Origin: Capnocytophaga ochracea DSM 7271
GTDB lineage: Bacteria > Bacteroidota > Bacteroidia > Flavobacteriales > Flavobacteriaceae
NCBI RefSeq assembly: GCF_000023285.1
Contig: NC_013162.1
Span: 612,501-676,500, forward strand
Direction: 5' to 3'
Length of the DNA: 64,000 nucleotides
A model generated the notes under the pieces. It did not search any database. It worked only from the letters and a program-made list of their open reading frames with translations, and was not told the DNA's origin. Made by a program: the position numbers and the translations under genes. Shown here one piece after another: positions 17,150-26,062 of this stretch. Positions within the stretch are counted from its first letter, which is position 1, and each line of letters begins with the position of its first letter.

Positions 17150-18064
17150 TTAAAATATATGTATCAAAATCCCCACAAAAAAGAGTACCGAAAGCAAAAA
17201 AGTACTCAGGGCTACTATCTTTAATTCTTTATCAAGCTGTTTGAGTTCCGTATTTCGTTTTACAGTGAGCAAATGTCCTATTAAAGGCAGAAAAGCAACT
17301 AAGTACAAAAGCTCCCAGCGCATTTGCAAACGCATCACCGAAAAGCCCAACATTGCCACCATCGCCAATATAACTAAATAATAATGATAATATTTAGCCA
17401 TCGGAATTCCCATTTTCACTACCAATGTATGTTTGCCCGAACGCTTGTCGTTCTCATAATCGCGCATATTGTTTAAGTTCAGCACTGCTACACTCAGCAA
17501 GCCAATAGCTATAGCGGGCAAGCATATAACCTTATTCAAGCTCTCTGTGTATAAGAAATAACTGCCTACCACGCTCACTAACCCAAAGAACACAAACACA
17601 AATAGGTCACCCCAACCCCGATATCCATAAGCCGATTGCCCCACAGTGTACTTGATAGCCGCTACCACACACAGCACTCCTAAAACAAAAAACACCGAGA
17701 TATATAACAAATTTTCTCTTCCAAAAGCCGTATAAATAAGCACCGTAGCCGAAAATAACGACAGTAAAGCAGTGATAAGTACAACCCTCTTCATCTGCCT
17801 ACGCGTAACCCTCCCACTCTGCAAAGCTCTTGTAGGACCTATGCGGTGCTCATTGTCAGTGCCCTTTACCCCATCGCCATAATCATTGGCAAAGTTCGAA
17901 AGTACCTGAAACAAAATAGTGGTAAGCAGTGCCCAACCAAAAATCTCCCACCTAAAAGCATAAGGGTCTTCGCGAAATGCCAAAGCACTCCCCGTGATAA
18001 TCCCCGCAACCGATAAGGGTAAGGTGCGCAACCTCGCAGCTTTCAAAAGAGTTATGATATCCAT
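17150..18064 (-). CDS. menA: 1,4-dihydroxy-2-naphthoate polyprenyltransferase
   Basis: MenA attaches the isoprenoid tail to 1,4-dihydroxy-2-naphthoate, the membrane step of menaquinone synthesis. I set the start at ATG 18062-18064 (MDIITLLKAARLRTLPLS), because the conserved UbiA N-terminus begins there; the frame is open for 38 further codons upstream without family features. The 304-residue protein has eight or nine membrane helices and the Asp-rich prenyl-diphosphate motif NFANDYGDGVKGTDNEH near residue 50, and NNMRDYENDKRSGKHT as the second one. MenB, from the same pathway, lies 10 kb away. Confidence 0.93.
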   Translation of the reverse strand: MDIITLLKAARLRTLPLSVAGIITGSALAFREDPYAFRWEIFGWALLTTILFQVLSNFANDYGDGVKGTDNEHRIGPTRALQSGRVTRRQMKRVVLITALLSLFSATVLIYTAFGRENLLYISVFFVLGVLCVVAAIKYTVGQSAYGYRGWGDLFVFVFFGLVSVVGSYFLYTESLNKVICLPAIAIGLLSVAVLNLNNMRDYENDKRSGKHTLVVKMGIPMAKYYHYYLVILAMVAMLGFSVMRLQMRWELLYLVAFLPLIGHLLTVKRNTELKQLDKELKIVALSTFLLSVLFFVGILIHIF

Positions 18065-18224
18065 AGAGCCTGCAAAATTACAAATACTAATGACAAATAC
18101 AATAATATATTCTAATAATTCTTTTTGCTTTATACTTTTCTCTAAAAACGATTTCAATACCCCTGCTCCAACTTTCAAAGCTCATAGAGATTACTAAAAA
18201 AGATATTTATTTCGTTGTGAAAAT

Positions 18225-18440
18225 GATTTTTGGAATGTTTTTCTATAAAAGTAGTATTTGTGTAGAAATGTATAGATATGGCTATTGTCCAAGATTCGTC
18301 CAAGGTTTGTATAAGGTTCGTATAAGATACCTATAACAAGAACTTTTTTCTGTTTTGTTTCTCTATATTATAGCCTTTCCGAATTTACGCGCCACACTTT
18401 GGCAAAGTTTGAAATTTTGCCAAAGTTGATTGTACTGATA
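18225..18440 (+). repeat. Mosaic intergenic element, partial copy (gap 18065-18614)
   Basis: The 550-base gap between menA and the ClC gene has no gene I can support. It holds the 11-bp array module (18293-18336) followed by the TTTGGCAAAGTTTGAAATTTTGCCAAAGTT pair (18400-18428), in the same order as at 1 kb but without the CGAAACCCC and ATTGGC modules. A plus-strand TACCTTTG near 18585 has no gene behind it. Confidence 0.6.
18293..18336 (+). repeat. 11-bp tandem array, four units
   Basis: GATTCGTCCAA, GGTTTGTATAA, GGTTCGTATAA and GATACCTATAA in perfect 11-bp register. Related to but not identical with the 1032 and 40489 arrays. Confidence 0.85.
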
Positions 18441-18614
18441 ACCAACTACTTTTTCAGTATTCATAGAGGAAAAGCTGGTGATAGCAGAGTATGTGAGGCT
18501 ATTTGTCCCTCCAAAAAACAAGCCTTTTTATTCGCAATCTATTTTTGTTTGACTATAAAAACACTTGTATTAGCTTAATTCTATACCTTTGTTTATCTTT
18601 TACCTTTTTAGCTC

Positions 18615-20411
18615 TTACTGCGTAAAATATATCAATTTCCTTCTATAAATGCTCAACAACTTCGATTTGGAAATAAACCCTACGTACTTACCGTCCTTCA
18701 CTACGGGCAAGTTCCACGCACCAGTATGCTGAAACTTATTCATTACGGTGCTCATCTTGTCCTTGCCCATTTCTATGATGGCAGGTGGTTTTTGCATTAG
18801 CTCTACGGCAGGAATCTTGTCGTAATAGTTCGTTTCAAAAATCAAGTGTCGTATGTCGTCAAGCAGTATCACACCTTGTAGCGTACCTTTTTCGCGGTCG
18901 AGTACGGGGTAGATGTTGCGGTTCGACTCGCGCACAGCATTGTACACCACCTCACGAAGTTTCATATCGGTATATACGGGGGTGAAATTGTGTTCCACCA
19001 CTTGGTCAAAATCCATTAGGGTGAGTATCGATTGGTCTTTGTTCTGCGAGATGAGCTCTCCTTTTCTGCCTAATTCCATCGTATAAACAGAATATTTGTT
19101 AAAATATTTAGCTACCGAAAACGATACCGCAGCAGTGAGCATCGCCGGTACTAACAGCGAATAGCCTCCCGTTACCTCGGCGATGAGAAAAACAGCCGTA
19201 AGGGGTGCGTGCAATACCCCTGTCATCAGGGCAGTCATTCCCACCAAAGTGAAGTTCGGTAACTCTGCTTTATAGCCCAAAATAGGAAACTCGTTGATGA
19301 TGCGCGCCAAGCAGTTCCCCATCACTCCCCCCATAAACAGCATAGGCGAGAAGATACCTCCTACCCCTCCCGCACCAAAGGTGAGCGAGGTGGCAATAAC
19401 CTTTGCAAAGGTAAGGGCAGCCAAAAGTAGGATAATCACCCACGCATTCGATAAGTCCCAACCAAAAATATTACTACTCAGTGATAGTTCGGGGTGACCT
19501 TCTTTTAGGTGATTGATAATCTCGTGTCCTTCACCGTAAAGCGGTGGCATTATGTAAATAAGCAACCCCAAAAGAGCTCCGCCCACTACTATTTTTAGCC
19601 AAGGTGAAGTGAGTTTCTTAAAAGTAGCATTTATTTTCTCGTATACATAGGTAAAGTAAGCCGACATCAAACCGCCTACTACTCCCAAGAGAATATAAAA
19701 CGGAATGCCTTGCAATGAAAAAGCTCGCGTGATGGTTATGGGTATCAATACTTCACTGCCAAAGAAGAAATACGAAGTGAATACCCCACAAAGGGAAGCG
19801 ATAAACAGCGGTATGAGTGACGAGAGCGTCAAATCCAACCCAAAAACCTCAATAGCAAACAGTATCGCCGCAATAGGCACTTTAAAAATAGCTGCTAAAG
19901 CCGCCGCACAAGCACACGCCAAAAGCAACATCCGGTTAGATTGATTAATGTGAAAAAACCTGCAAATATTGGAACTAATACCTGCCCCCGTTACTACCAT
20001 CGGACCTTCTAACCCCACCGAACCTCCAAAACCAACGGTAATAGGTGCTGTGAGGATACTGCCATACGCCTGAAAGCGCTTCATTATTCCTTTTTGGTGG
20101 GCTACCGCATAAAGAATCGAAGGGATTCCGTGGTTCACATCGTGCCGTATCACGTATTTTTTTACCAAATACACAATGGCAAAGCCTAACATTGGGAGGA
20201 TAAAGTAAAAACTATAAGTAATAGTTTGAGCGAGCTTGTCGTCTAGCAACCACTGAATAAGATGTGTAAACGAGCGCATTGCCAAGGCTGCCAATCCCGT
20301 AGCAATACCTATTATTCCACTGAGAATAAGGATAAAACGCCTATCCGAAATATGCTTTACACGCCATATCAAAAGGCGTTTGAGAAGATGTTGCTGGTGA
20401 TGGGTCGTCAT
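18615..20411 (-). CDS. ClC-family chloride channel/transporter with CBS domains
   Basis: The start is placed at ATG 20409-20411 (MTTHHQQHLLKRLLIW); the frame stays open upstream but that part is encoded by an 11-bp repeat array and is not family-like. The resulting 598-residue protein has the ClC membrane domain with GFGGSVGLEGP, where the Glu corresponds to the gating glutamate, and GAGGVGGIFSPMLFMGG as the later anion-path block. Two CBS domains fill the last 130 residues (SILTLMDFDQVVEHNFTPVY and MSTVMNKFQHTGAWNLPVV). It moves chloride across the inner membrane, perhaps with proton exchange; channel or exchanger is undecided. Confidence 0.92.
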   Translation of the reverse strand: MTTHHQQHLLKRLLIWRVKHISDRRFILILSGIIGIATGLAALAMRSFTHLIQWLLDDKLAQTITYSFYFILPMLGFAIVYLVKKYVIRHDVNHGIPSILYAVAHQKGIMKRFQAYGSILTAPITVGFGGSVGLEGPMVVTGAGISSNICRFFHINQSNRMLLLACACAAALAAIFKVPIAAILFAIEVFGLDLTLSSLIPLFIASLCGVFTSYFFFGSEVLIPITITRAFSLQGIPFYILLGVVGGLMSAYFTYVYEKINATFKKLTSPWLKIVVGGALLGLLIYIMPPLYGEGHEIINHLKEGHPELSLSSNIFGWDLSNAWVIILLLAALTFAKVIATSLTFGAGGVGGIFSPMLFMGGVMGNCLARIINEFPILGYKAELPNFTLVGMTALMTGVLHAPLTAVFLIAEVTGGYSLLVPAMLTAAVSFSVAKYFNKYSVYTMELGRKGELISQNKDQSILTLMDFDQVVEHNFTPVYTDMKLREVVYNAVRESNRNIYPVLDREKGTLQGVILLDDIRHLIFETNYYDKIPAVELMQKPPAIIEMGKDKMSTVMNKFQHTGAWNLPVVKDGKYVGFISKSKLLSIYRRKLIYFTQ

Positions 20412-20433
20412 TATACTTTTCTTAAAAACGGTG

Positions 20434-20441
20434 CAAAAATA
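20434..20441 (-). promoter_or_regulatory. Candidate -7 box of the ClC gene
   Basis: Minus strand TATTTTTG, 23 bases before the ATG at 20411; this placement supports the shorter start. Confidence 0.5.
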
Positions 20442-20583
20442 CAAAACAAATCTCAATACACCAATTATTCTTCTCCTTACCTTCTCCATAGGTTCAATTA
20501 TTCTGCGTTTATTCTTCATCTGCCTATGTGGCTCGCACCGTCTTTTATCCCTCTTTCCTCTACTGATTCTTAATCTATTAGTC

Positions 20584-20660
20584 AGCGTAGACCCACTGTA
20601 GACCCACTGTAGACCCACTCATCGTTCGCCTTACCTTCGCCTTACCTTCGCCTTACCTTC
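20584..20660 (-). repeat. 11-bp tandem array of mixed units (gap 20412-20832)
   Basis: On the minus strand seven units run without a break: GAAGGTAAGGC three times, GAACGATGAGT, GGGTCTACAGT twice and GGGTCTACGCT. Two different unit types share one 11-bp register. GGGTCTACAGT recurs at 50.3 kb and GAAGGTAAG at 33.4 kb. The gap also has tandem ATTAACCATTAACCACTAATC-like repeats (20712-20772) just before the accD promoter; no gene is seen. Confidence 0.9.
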
Positions 20661-20801
20661 GCTATATACTTTACCAAAGTTGAAAATCACTCAAAAAACC
20701 TATCTTATCTTCACCATTAACCATTAACCACTAATCATTAATCATTAACCATTAACCACTAATCATTAATTCTCCTTTTTTGCTATTTCAAAAAAACTTT
20801 G

Positions 20802-20809
20802 TACTTTTG
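20802..20809 (+). promoter_or_regulatory. Candidate -7 box TACTTTTG of accD
   Basis: TACTTTTG, 23 bases before the ATG, with TTTTTTGC about 20 bases upstream as the -33 element. Confidence 0.7.
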
Positions 20810-20832
20810 CACTTTACTAAAACAGAATAATT

Positions 20833-21690
20833 ATGTCTTGGTTTAAAAGAACAGCAAAAGGAATACAAACCTCTACTGAGGAAAAGAAAGATATCCCCAA
20901 AGGATTATGGTTTAAATCACCTAGCGGTAACATCGTCGAACAGGACGAGTTAGCTTCCAACTTCTATGTAAGTCCCGACGATGGGTATCACGTGCGCATA
21001 GGTAGTAAAGAGTACTTCCAGATATTGTTTGATAACAACGAATTTCAAGAACTCGATGCCAATATGAGCTCTAAAGACCCTTTAGAATTTGTCGATACAA
21101 AACCCTATACCCAACGTTTGGAAGAAGCTACTCAAAAAACAAACTTAAAAGATGCCGTGCGCACTGCCGTAGGAAGCTCTAAAGGTAAGTCTATTGTAAT
21201 AGGCTGTATGGATTTCGCTTTCATCGGTGGTTCTATGGGAAGTGTGGTAGGTGAGAAGATTTGTCGTGCGATTGATTATGCTATCAAACACCGATTGCCT
21301 TTCTTGATGATTTCTAAATCAGGAGGCGCACGTATGATGGAAGCCGCTCTTTCACTAATGCAAATGGCTAAAACGTCTATTAAACTCGCTCAGTTAGACG
21401 AAGCCAAACTACCTTACATCTCGCTTTGTACCGACCCTACAACGGGAGGTATTACTGCATCGTTTGCAATGCTGGGCGACATCAATATAGCCGAACCAGG
21501 GGCTCTTATTGGTTTTGCAGGGCCTCGTGTAGTGAAAGACACAACAGGGCAAGACCTCCCCGAAGATTTCCAAACAGCAGAGTTCTTACTCGAACACGGC
21601 TTTTTGGATTTTATCGTAAACCGCAAAGAGCTCAAAGACAAAGTAAATTTGTACATCGATTTGGTGATGAACCGCGCCGTGAGAGCTTAA
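20833..21690 (+). CDS. accD: Acetyl-CoA carboxylase carboxyltransferase, beta subunit
   Basis: AccD with AccA transfers the carboxyl group from biotin to acetyl-CoA in fatty-acid synthesis. The 285-residue protein begins [19 protein letters not shown] and has the crotonase-like carboxyltransferase core, including [31 protein letters not shown] and [13 protein letters not shown]. The N-terminal zinc ribbon of the E. coli protein (four cysteines) is missing: no Cys pair occurs in the first 60 residues. That is usual for this gene in Flavobacteriia as I recall, not a truncation. Monocistronic with its own promoter. Confidence 0.95.
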   Translation: MSWFKRTAKGIQTSTEEKKDIPKGLWFKSPSGNIVEQDELASNFYVSPDDGYHVRIGSKEYFQILFDNNEFQELDANMSSKDPLEFVDTKPYTQRLEEATQKTNLKDAVRTAVGSSKGKSIVIGCMDFAFIGGSMGSVVGEKICRAIDYAIKHRLPFLMISKSGGARMMEAALSLMQMAKTSIKLAQLDEAKLPYISLCTDPTTGGITASFAMLGDINIAEPGALIGFAGPRVVKDTTGQDLPEDFQTAEFLLEHGFLDFIVNRKELKDKVNLYIDLVMNRAVRA

Positions 21691-21742
21691 AATATATACG
21701 GCTCGCACCTTTGGCAAAGTTGAATCCCTAAAACCTAACAAT

Positions 21743-21982
21743 GTGAACACACTTATATTAAATAAAAATATCGACTTTGAGCAGTATCAACAAATAGTTG
21801 ATTACTTTGCTACCATAGGAATTGAGGTAACCAATCCTTACGAATATCCTTCTCTAATAACAAATGAGGATAAACAAGCTATTGCCTTAGCCCGTGAAGA
21901 CGTCGAAAAAGGTAATTGGATAGACGGAAAAGAATTATTCGATAACATCAGAAAAAGATATGCGAGTAAGGTGGTCGGGTAA
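21743..21982 (+). CDS. Antitoxin of a ParE-type toxin-antitoxin pair
   Basis: A 79-residue protein whose stop lies inside the following toxin gene (23-base overlap), the usual order of type II pairs. The C-terminal half (AIALAREDVEKGNWIDGKEL) is amphipathic and charged, as in antitoxin tails that wrap ParE toxins; the N-terminal half (LNKNIDFEQYQQIVDYFATI) may be the DNA-binding or dimerising part. I do not recognise a named family in it. Function is assigned from the partner and layout. Confidence 0.7.
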   Translation: MNTLILNKNIDFEQYQQIVDYFATIGIEVTNPYEYPSLITNEDKQAIALAREDVEKGNWIDGKELFDNIRKRYASKVVG

Positions 21983-22247
21983 AGCTAAGACAGAGCTAGA
22001 AAACACTTTAGATTTCTGGAGTGAGAACAATAAATCTGACTCTTATTCTGAAAAGATAGCAATTGAAACTGAAAAAGTTCAGAAAGAAATAGAAGAAGAC
22101 CCTTATTTTTTAGCTAAATACATAGAGGAAGATAATGTTTATCAGCGAATTTTCTTTAAAGGAAGATTTTTACTCTACTATGAAATTAAGGGAGATAGTG
22201 TAATAATTCTCAGATTCAGAAGTACTAAACAAAAACCCTTGTTTTAG
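21960..22247 (+). CDS. RelE/ParE-family toxin
   Basis: A 95-residue protein of the RelE/ParE fold: MRVRWSGKAKTELENTLDFW at the start (the typical first strand and helix with A...L..I..Y pattern), a middle helix pair, and the end strands YQRIFFKGRFLLYYEIKGDSVIILRFRS, the family's R..... YLLYY..... I.VL.... layout. ParE toxins poison gyrase; RelE-types cut mRNA on ribosomes; which applies is not clear, although the sequence is closer to ParE in length. Its ATG at 21960 overlaps the antitoxin gene. Confidence 0.82.
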   Translation: MRVRWSGKAKTELENTLDFWSENNKSDSYSEKIAIETEKVQKEIEEDPYFLAKYIEEDNVYQRIFFKGRFLLYYEIKGDSVIILRFRSTKQKPLF

Positions 22248-22352
22248 TTCTTAGTATTGTAATAAAAACTAAAATAATATGTGTCAGTAGTTTCCTGCTA
22301 TTGCCTATTGCCTATACCCTAACGCCTATGGACTAAGTCCTATTGCCTAAAT

Positions 22353-23381
22353 ATGATTTCTTTCAAAGCACCAAGTAATATAGCCTTAGTAAAGTATTGG
22401 GGCAAGAAGGGAGAACAGCTCCCTGCGAACCCTTCTATCAGCTTTACACTCACACATTGTTATACCGAAACTTCTATTGAATATGAACGTAGGAGTGAGT
22501 CTTCTATTGCCTCAGGCGAACCCTTTTCATTCGATTTTAGCTTTGAAGGACAACCCAAACCTTCTTTTCACCCTAAAATCCATACTTTCTTCGAGCGGAT
22601 TGTAGCTTACTTGCCTTTCTTAAAGGACTATCATTTTAGCATTGCCTCACATAATTCTTTCCCTCATAGCAGTGGTATTGCGTCTTCTGCAAGCGCAATG
22701 GCTGCCCTCTCGGTATGCTTAATGCAGATTTCTAAAGAGTTAGGAGAAACTTATGCAGAAGAAGCTTTTTGGCAAAAAGCCTCTTTCTTGGCGCGCTTGG
22801 GTTCGGGTAGTGCCTGCCGAAGTGTGCGAGGCAGTATAGTAGTATGGGGCGAACACCCTGCCATTATAGGAAGTTCCGATGAATATAGTATACCCTATCC
22901 CCTACCCGTTCACGAAGTTTTTCAAAATTATCAAGATACTATTTTGCTCATCGATAGAGGTCAGAAGCAAGTCAGCAGTACCGTAGGTCATAACCTAATG
23001 CACGGTCACCCTTTTGCTGAGGCGCGTTTTGCACAAGCCAATGAGAATATCAATAAACTTGTCAGAAGTTTTGCTTCCGGTGATGTAGAGCGTTTCATAG
23101 AAGTAGTGGAAAGTGAAGCTCTCACTCTGCACGCAATGATGCAAACCAGTATTCCATACTTTATTCTGATGCGCCCCAATACGTTAGAAGTGATTCAGCG
23201 CATATGGCAATATCGTAAAGAAACAAATATCCCACTTTGTTTTACGCTCGATGCAGGGGCTAATGTACATCTGTTATACCCTAAAACTTCTACTACGGAA
23301 GTAAAATGGTTTATAGAAGAGGAATTAGCTCAATTTTGTGAAGGACGACAATATATTCACGACGAAGTAGCCACTATTTAA
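22353..23381 (+). CDS. mvaD: Diphosphomevalonate decarboxylase
   Basis: This GHMP-kinase-fold enzyme makes isopentenyl diphosphate from diphosphomevalonate with ATP, the last step of the mevalonate pathway, which Flavobacteriia use instead of the MEP pathway. The 342-residue protein opens with SFKAPSNIALVKYWGKKGEQL and LPANPSISFTL, and has the ATP loop PHSSGIASSASAMAALS near residues 107-123 and the GSACRSVRGSIVVWG block. FTLDAGANVHLLYP near the end fits the catalytic Asp region. Its leader has repeats of GCCTATTGCCTA. It supplies precursors for MenA and polyprenyl carriers. Confidence 0.94.
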   Translation: MISFKAPSNIALVKYWGKKGEQLPANPSISFTLTHCYTETSIEYERRSESSIASGEPFSFDFSFEGQPKPSFHPKIHTFFERIVAYLPFLKDYHFSIASHNSFPHSSGIASSASAMAALSVCLMQISKELGETYAEEAFWQKASFLARLGSGSACRSVRGSIVVWGEHPAIIGSSDEYSIPYPLPVHEVFQNYQDTILLIDRGQKQVSSTVGHNLMHGHPFAEARFAQANENINKLVRSFASGDVERFIEVVESEALTLHAMMQTSIPYFILMRPNTLEVIQRIWQYRKETNIPLCFTLDAGANVHLLYPKTSTTEVKWFIEEELAQFCEGRQYIHDEVATI

Positions 23382-23452
23382 CCCGATTTCTTCTCCGTTG
23401 GTTTTAGCCTTTTTTTGATAATTCACATATTTGCTAATTGGCAAATTATTCC

Positions 23453-23460
23453 TACCTTTG
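23453..23460 (+). promoter_or_regulatory. Candidate -7 box TACCTTTG of the SDR gene
   Basis: TACCTTTG 18 bases before ATG 23479, preceded by ATTTGC about 23 bases upstream. Confidence 0.7.
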
Positions 23461-23478
23461 CACAAATTTCTTAAACGA

Positions 23479-24300
23479 ATGAACAAAACTGTTCTCATCA
23501 CTGGTGCTACATCGGGCATAGGCAAAGAAACCGCCTTGCTACTTGCCTCCAAAGGCTTTTTGGTCTACGGAACAGCACGCAATGTAGAAGGTAAAAACTT
23601 GCCTTTTCGTCTCTTGCCAATGGACGTGCGAAACGAAGCTTCTATCAAAGAAGCGGTGCAGCAAATCCTCTCCGAAGTAGGTCGCATCGATATACTCATC
23701 AATAATGCAGGTGTAGGTGTTACGGGTGCGGTAGAAGAACTCCCCGCTGAGCAGTTGCACAACGTTTTCGCTACCAATCTCTATGGTGCTATAACTGTGA
23801 TACAGCAAGTTCTCCCAGCAATGCGCTCTCAGGGAAGCGGACGTATCATCAATATTGCCTCTATTGCAGGCTATATGGGCTTGCCTTTTCGTGGGGCTTA
23901 TTCAGCCAGCAAAGGCGCTCTCCTCCTGATGAGTGAAGCTCTACGTATGGAAGTTAAGTCTTTTGGTATAGAAGTCTGTACCATTTCCCCAGGCGATTAT
24001 GCTACCGATATCGCTTCTCGCCGTTATCACACCCCTGTAAACGAAGGTTCTCCTTATGCTGAAGTCTATGAAAAACAACTCCGTCTGATGAACGAGCACG
24101 TCGATAGTGGTGGCGACCCCAAAGAAATGGCAGACAAAATACTAAAAGTCATCAATACCAAACACCCAAAAGTGCATTACAAACAAGGTAGTTTCTTGCA
24201 GAAGTTCTCCATTGTCCTCAAACGACTCTTGCCGAGCAAATCCTACGAGAAAATGCTGATGAAACACTATCAATTAGGTGCAAATCGCACAGGCAATTAA
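23479..24300 (+). CDS. Short-chain dehydrogenase/reductase
   Basis: I place the start at ATG 23479 (MNKTVLITGATSGIG), since the promoter lies just upstream and inside any longer frame. The 273-residue protein is a classical SDR: TGATSGIG cofactor loop at residues 8-15, NNAGVGVTGAVEE, the catalytic Ser in INIASIAG and YSASKGALL with the Tyr and Lys. It oxidises or reduces a small alcohol or ketone with NAD(P)(H); substrate unknown. A LPMDVRNE segment follows the second strand. No operon partner is evident. Confidence 0.9.
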   Translation: MNKTVLITGATSGIGKETALLLASKGFLVYGTARNVEGKNLPFRLLPMDVRNEASIKEAVQQILSEVGRIDILINNAGVGVTGAVEELPAEQLHNVFATNLYGAITVIQQVLPAMRSQGSGRIINIASIAGYMGLPFRGAYSASKGALLLMSEALRMEVKSFGIEVCTISPGDYATDIASRRYHTPVNEGSPYAEVYEKQLRLMNEHVDSGGDPKEMADKILKVINTKHPKVHYKQGSFLQKFSIVLKRLLPSKSYEKMLMKHYQLGANRTGN

Positions 24301-24376
24301 CCACTGCGTCACACACTTTGCCAAAGTTGAACAACATTAATTGTCAATTGTCAATTATCAATTATAAAATAACATT

Positions 24377-25030
24377 ATGAAATTTTTTATCGATACAGCG
24401 AATTTATCGCAAATTCAAGAAGCCCAAGATTTGGGCGTGTTAGACGGCGTAACCACTAATCCGTCGTTAATGGCAAAAGAAGGTATCACCGGCAAAGAGG
24501 CGATACTAAAACATTATACTGATATCTGCACTATCGTAGAAGGCGATGTTTCTGCCGAAGTAATCGCCACCGATTTTGAAGGTATTGTGCGCGAAGGCGA
24601 AGAACTCGCTGCCCTTCATCCTCAAATCGTGGTAAAAGTACCAATGATAAAAGACGGTATCAAAGCCATTAAATATTTCACCGATAAGGGTATCCGTACC
24701 AACTGTACGCTGGTATTCTCAGCAGGACAGGCACTTTTGGCAGCCAAAGCAGGCGCTACTTATGTGTCGCCTTTCATCGGTAGACTCGACGATATCTCAA
24801 CCGACGGACTTTCGCTCATCGAGGACATACGTCTCATTTACGATAACTATAACTTTGAGACACAAATCCTTGCTGCTTCTGTCCGTCACACAATGCACAT
24901 ACTCGAATGTGCTAAAATAGGTGCCGATGTCATTACTGCACCTCTTTCGGCTATCACAGGGCTTCTCAAACACCCTCTTACCGACAGTGGCTTAGCTCAA
25001 TTCTTAGCTGATGCAAAGAAATTGGGATAA
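24377..25030 (+). CDS. Fructose-6-phosphate aldolase/transaldolase-like protein
   Basis: A 217-residue class I aldolase of the TalC/FSA subgroup of transaldolases. [20 protein letters not shown] begins the barrel, [14 protein letters not shown] is the phosphate-binding signature, and the Schiff-base lysine is in [10 protein letters not shown] near residues 83-92. [10 protein letters not shown] follows. The small subgroup either acts as transaldolase in the pentose phosphate pathway or cleaves fructose 6-phosphate; sequence alone does not settle it. The leader carries TTGTCAATTGTCAATTATCAATT repeats in parts. Confidence 0.9.
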   Translation: MKFFIDTANLSQIQEAQDLGVLDGVTTNPSLMAKEGITGKEAILKHYTDICTIVEGDVSAEVIATDFEGIVREGEELAALHPQIVVKVPMIKDGIKAIKYFTDKGIRTNCTLVFSAGQALLAAKAGATYVSPFIGRLDDISTDGLSLIEDIRLIYDNYNFETQILAASVRHTMHILECAKIGADVITAPLSAITGLLKHPLTDSGLAQFLADAKKLG

Positions 25031-25050
25031 TTAGCAATATACTTTTAATT

Positions 25051-25644
25051 ATGTCTAAACTCCCAAAACTATATATCATAGCAGGGTGTAATGGAGCGGG
25101 AAAAACAACAGCTTCCTTTACTATTTTGCCCGAAATACTTGGCTGCAAAGAGTTTATCAATGCCGACGAAATCGCTAAGGGACTATCGCCTTTCCAGCCC
25201 GAAAGTGTGGCTATGCAAGCAGGGCGAATAATGCTCGCTCGTATGGACGAATTATTGCAAAAAGGAGAAACTTTTGCCTTCGAAACTACTTTGGCTACTA
25301 AAAGCTATAAGCAAAAAATAGAATGGGCACAAGCTAATGGCTATGAGGTTACGCTGTTGTTCTTTTGGTTAGACTCACCCAATATAGCTAAAGAACGGGT
25401 CGCCCAGCGAGTTGCTGAAGGAGGTCATAGTATTCCCTTAGAAACCATTGAAAGAAGATATTATAACGGCATTGCCAATCTCTTTACTATCTATATAGAT
25501 ATAGTAGATATTTGTTATATATTTGATAATTCAGAAGGGAGAAAGGAACTTATAGCTCAAAAGGAAAGGCATAAGGATATAGTAATTTATAACAACGACA
25601 AGTTTAACTTGATGAAAAATAATGATGAAAGAGGAAATAACTAA
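25051..25644 (+). CDS. Zeta-toxin-like P-loop ATPase
   Basis: A 197-residue protein with P-loop IIAGCNGAGKTTASF at residues 9-23, INADEIAKGL near 37-46 (the sugar or nucleotide-binding Asp region in zeta toxins), FAFETTLATKSY and LDSPNIAKERVAQRVAEGGH. This layout is that of the zeta-toxin/chloramphenicol-phosphotransferase-like family common in Bacteroidota; zeta toxins phosphorylate UDP-N-acetylglucosamine. It overlaps the start of a small basic partner gene. A toxin role is an inference; a stand-alone kinase is also possible. Confidence 0.8.
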   Translation: MSKLPKLYIIAGCNGAGKTTASFTILPEILGCKEFINADEIAKGLSPFQPESVAMQAGRIMLARMDELLQKGETFAFETTLATKSYKQKIEWAQANGYEVTLLFFWLDSPNIAKERVAQRVAEGGHSIPLETIERRYYNGIANLFTIYIDIVDICYIFDNSEGRKELIAQKERHKDIVIYNNDKFNLMKNNDERGNN

Positions 25645-25777
25645 AAAAGAAAGTCTAAAAGACAAACTTTTAAAAGGTTTAGACCTTGCTTATGAGCGAA
25701 TGATTGCCGAAAAACGCAAGAATAACCAAAAGATTGTGGTGCGCCGCGAGGGAAAAATCGTAACTATCACTCCATAG
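25622..25777 (+). CDS. Small partner of the zeta-like gene (possible antitoxin)
   Basis: A 51-residue frame (MMKEEITKKESLKDKLLKGL ... VRREGKIVTITP), starting at ATG 25622 or 25625 and overlapping the end of the zeta-like gene by about 23 bases. It is rich in Lys and Arg and predicted to be one helix plus a short strand end. Zeta-like ATPases of Bacteroidota often have such a small companion. A role as antitoxin or adaptor is inferred only from the layout. Confidence 0.55.
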   Translation: MMKEEITKKESLKDKLLKGLDLAYERMIAEKRKNNQKIVVRREGKIVTITP

Positions 25778-25805
25778 GAATTAGCAAAAGTATCAATTAA
25801 CACAT

Positions 25806-26056
25806 TAATTAACGTCAGTTCGATATAACAAAACACTGATTTACAATTATATTTGCATTACAATCTGTGTAAATCCAGCAGCGCCAGCTACCTATCCGTG
25901 CATATTATATTTGTTAGTTATCAATTGAAAGACTATCCGTGTTAAATTCGTGTGATTCGTGTAATCCGTGCGAGAGCTAAAAAACAGCGAAGCTGTTTAT
26001 TTATTTGATTAATAAATGTTTAACTATATATTTCTTACAACGAACTCACATTAATT
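25806..26056. mobile_element. MITE-like element with inverted ends (repeat family, copy D)
   Basis: The left end AATTAACGTCAGTTCGATAT and the right end, read on the minus strand, AATTAATGTGAGTTCGTTG, match at most positions and face each other about 230 bases apart. The interior has no gene. The end sequence is the same as that opening the copies at 56473, 61635 and (inverted) 43105. This is the only copy with both ends seen, and it lies directly before a broken gene. No transposase is nearby. Confidence 0.6.
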
Positions 26057-26062
26057 AAGTTT

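Noticed and set aside
18065-18178. Longer MenA start
   Set aside because: The additional 38 residues lack family similarity; MDIITLLKAARLRTLPLS fits the UbiA N-terminus.
20412-20618. Longer ClC start
   Set aside because: The added 69 codons run through the 11-bp array and the promoter; the ATG at 20411 has a -7 box 23 bases before it.
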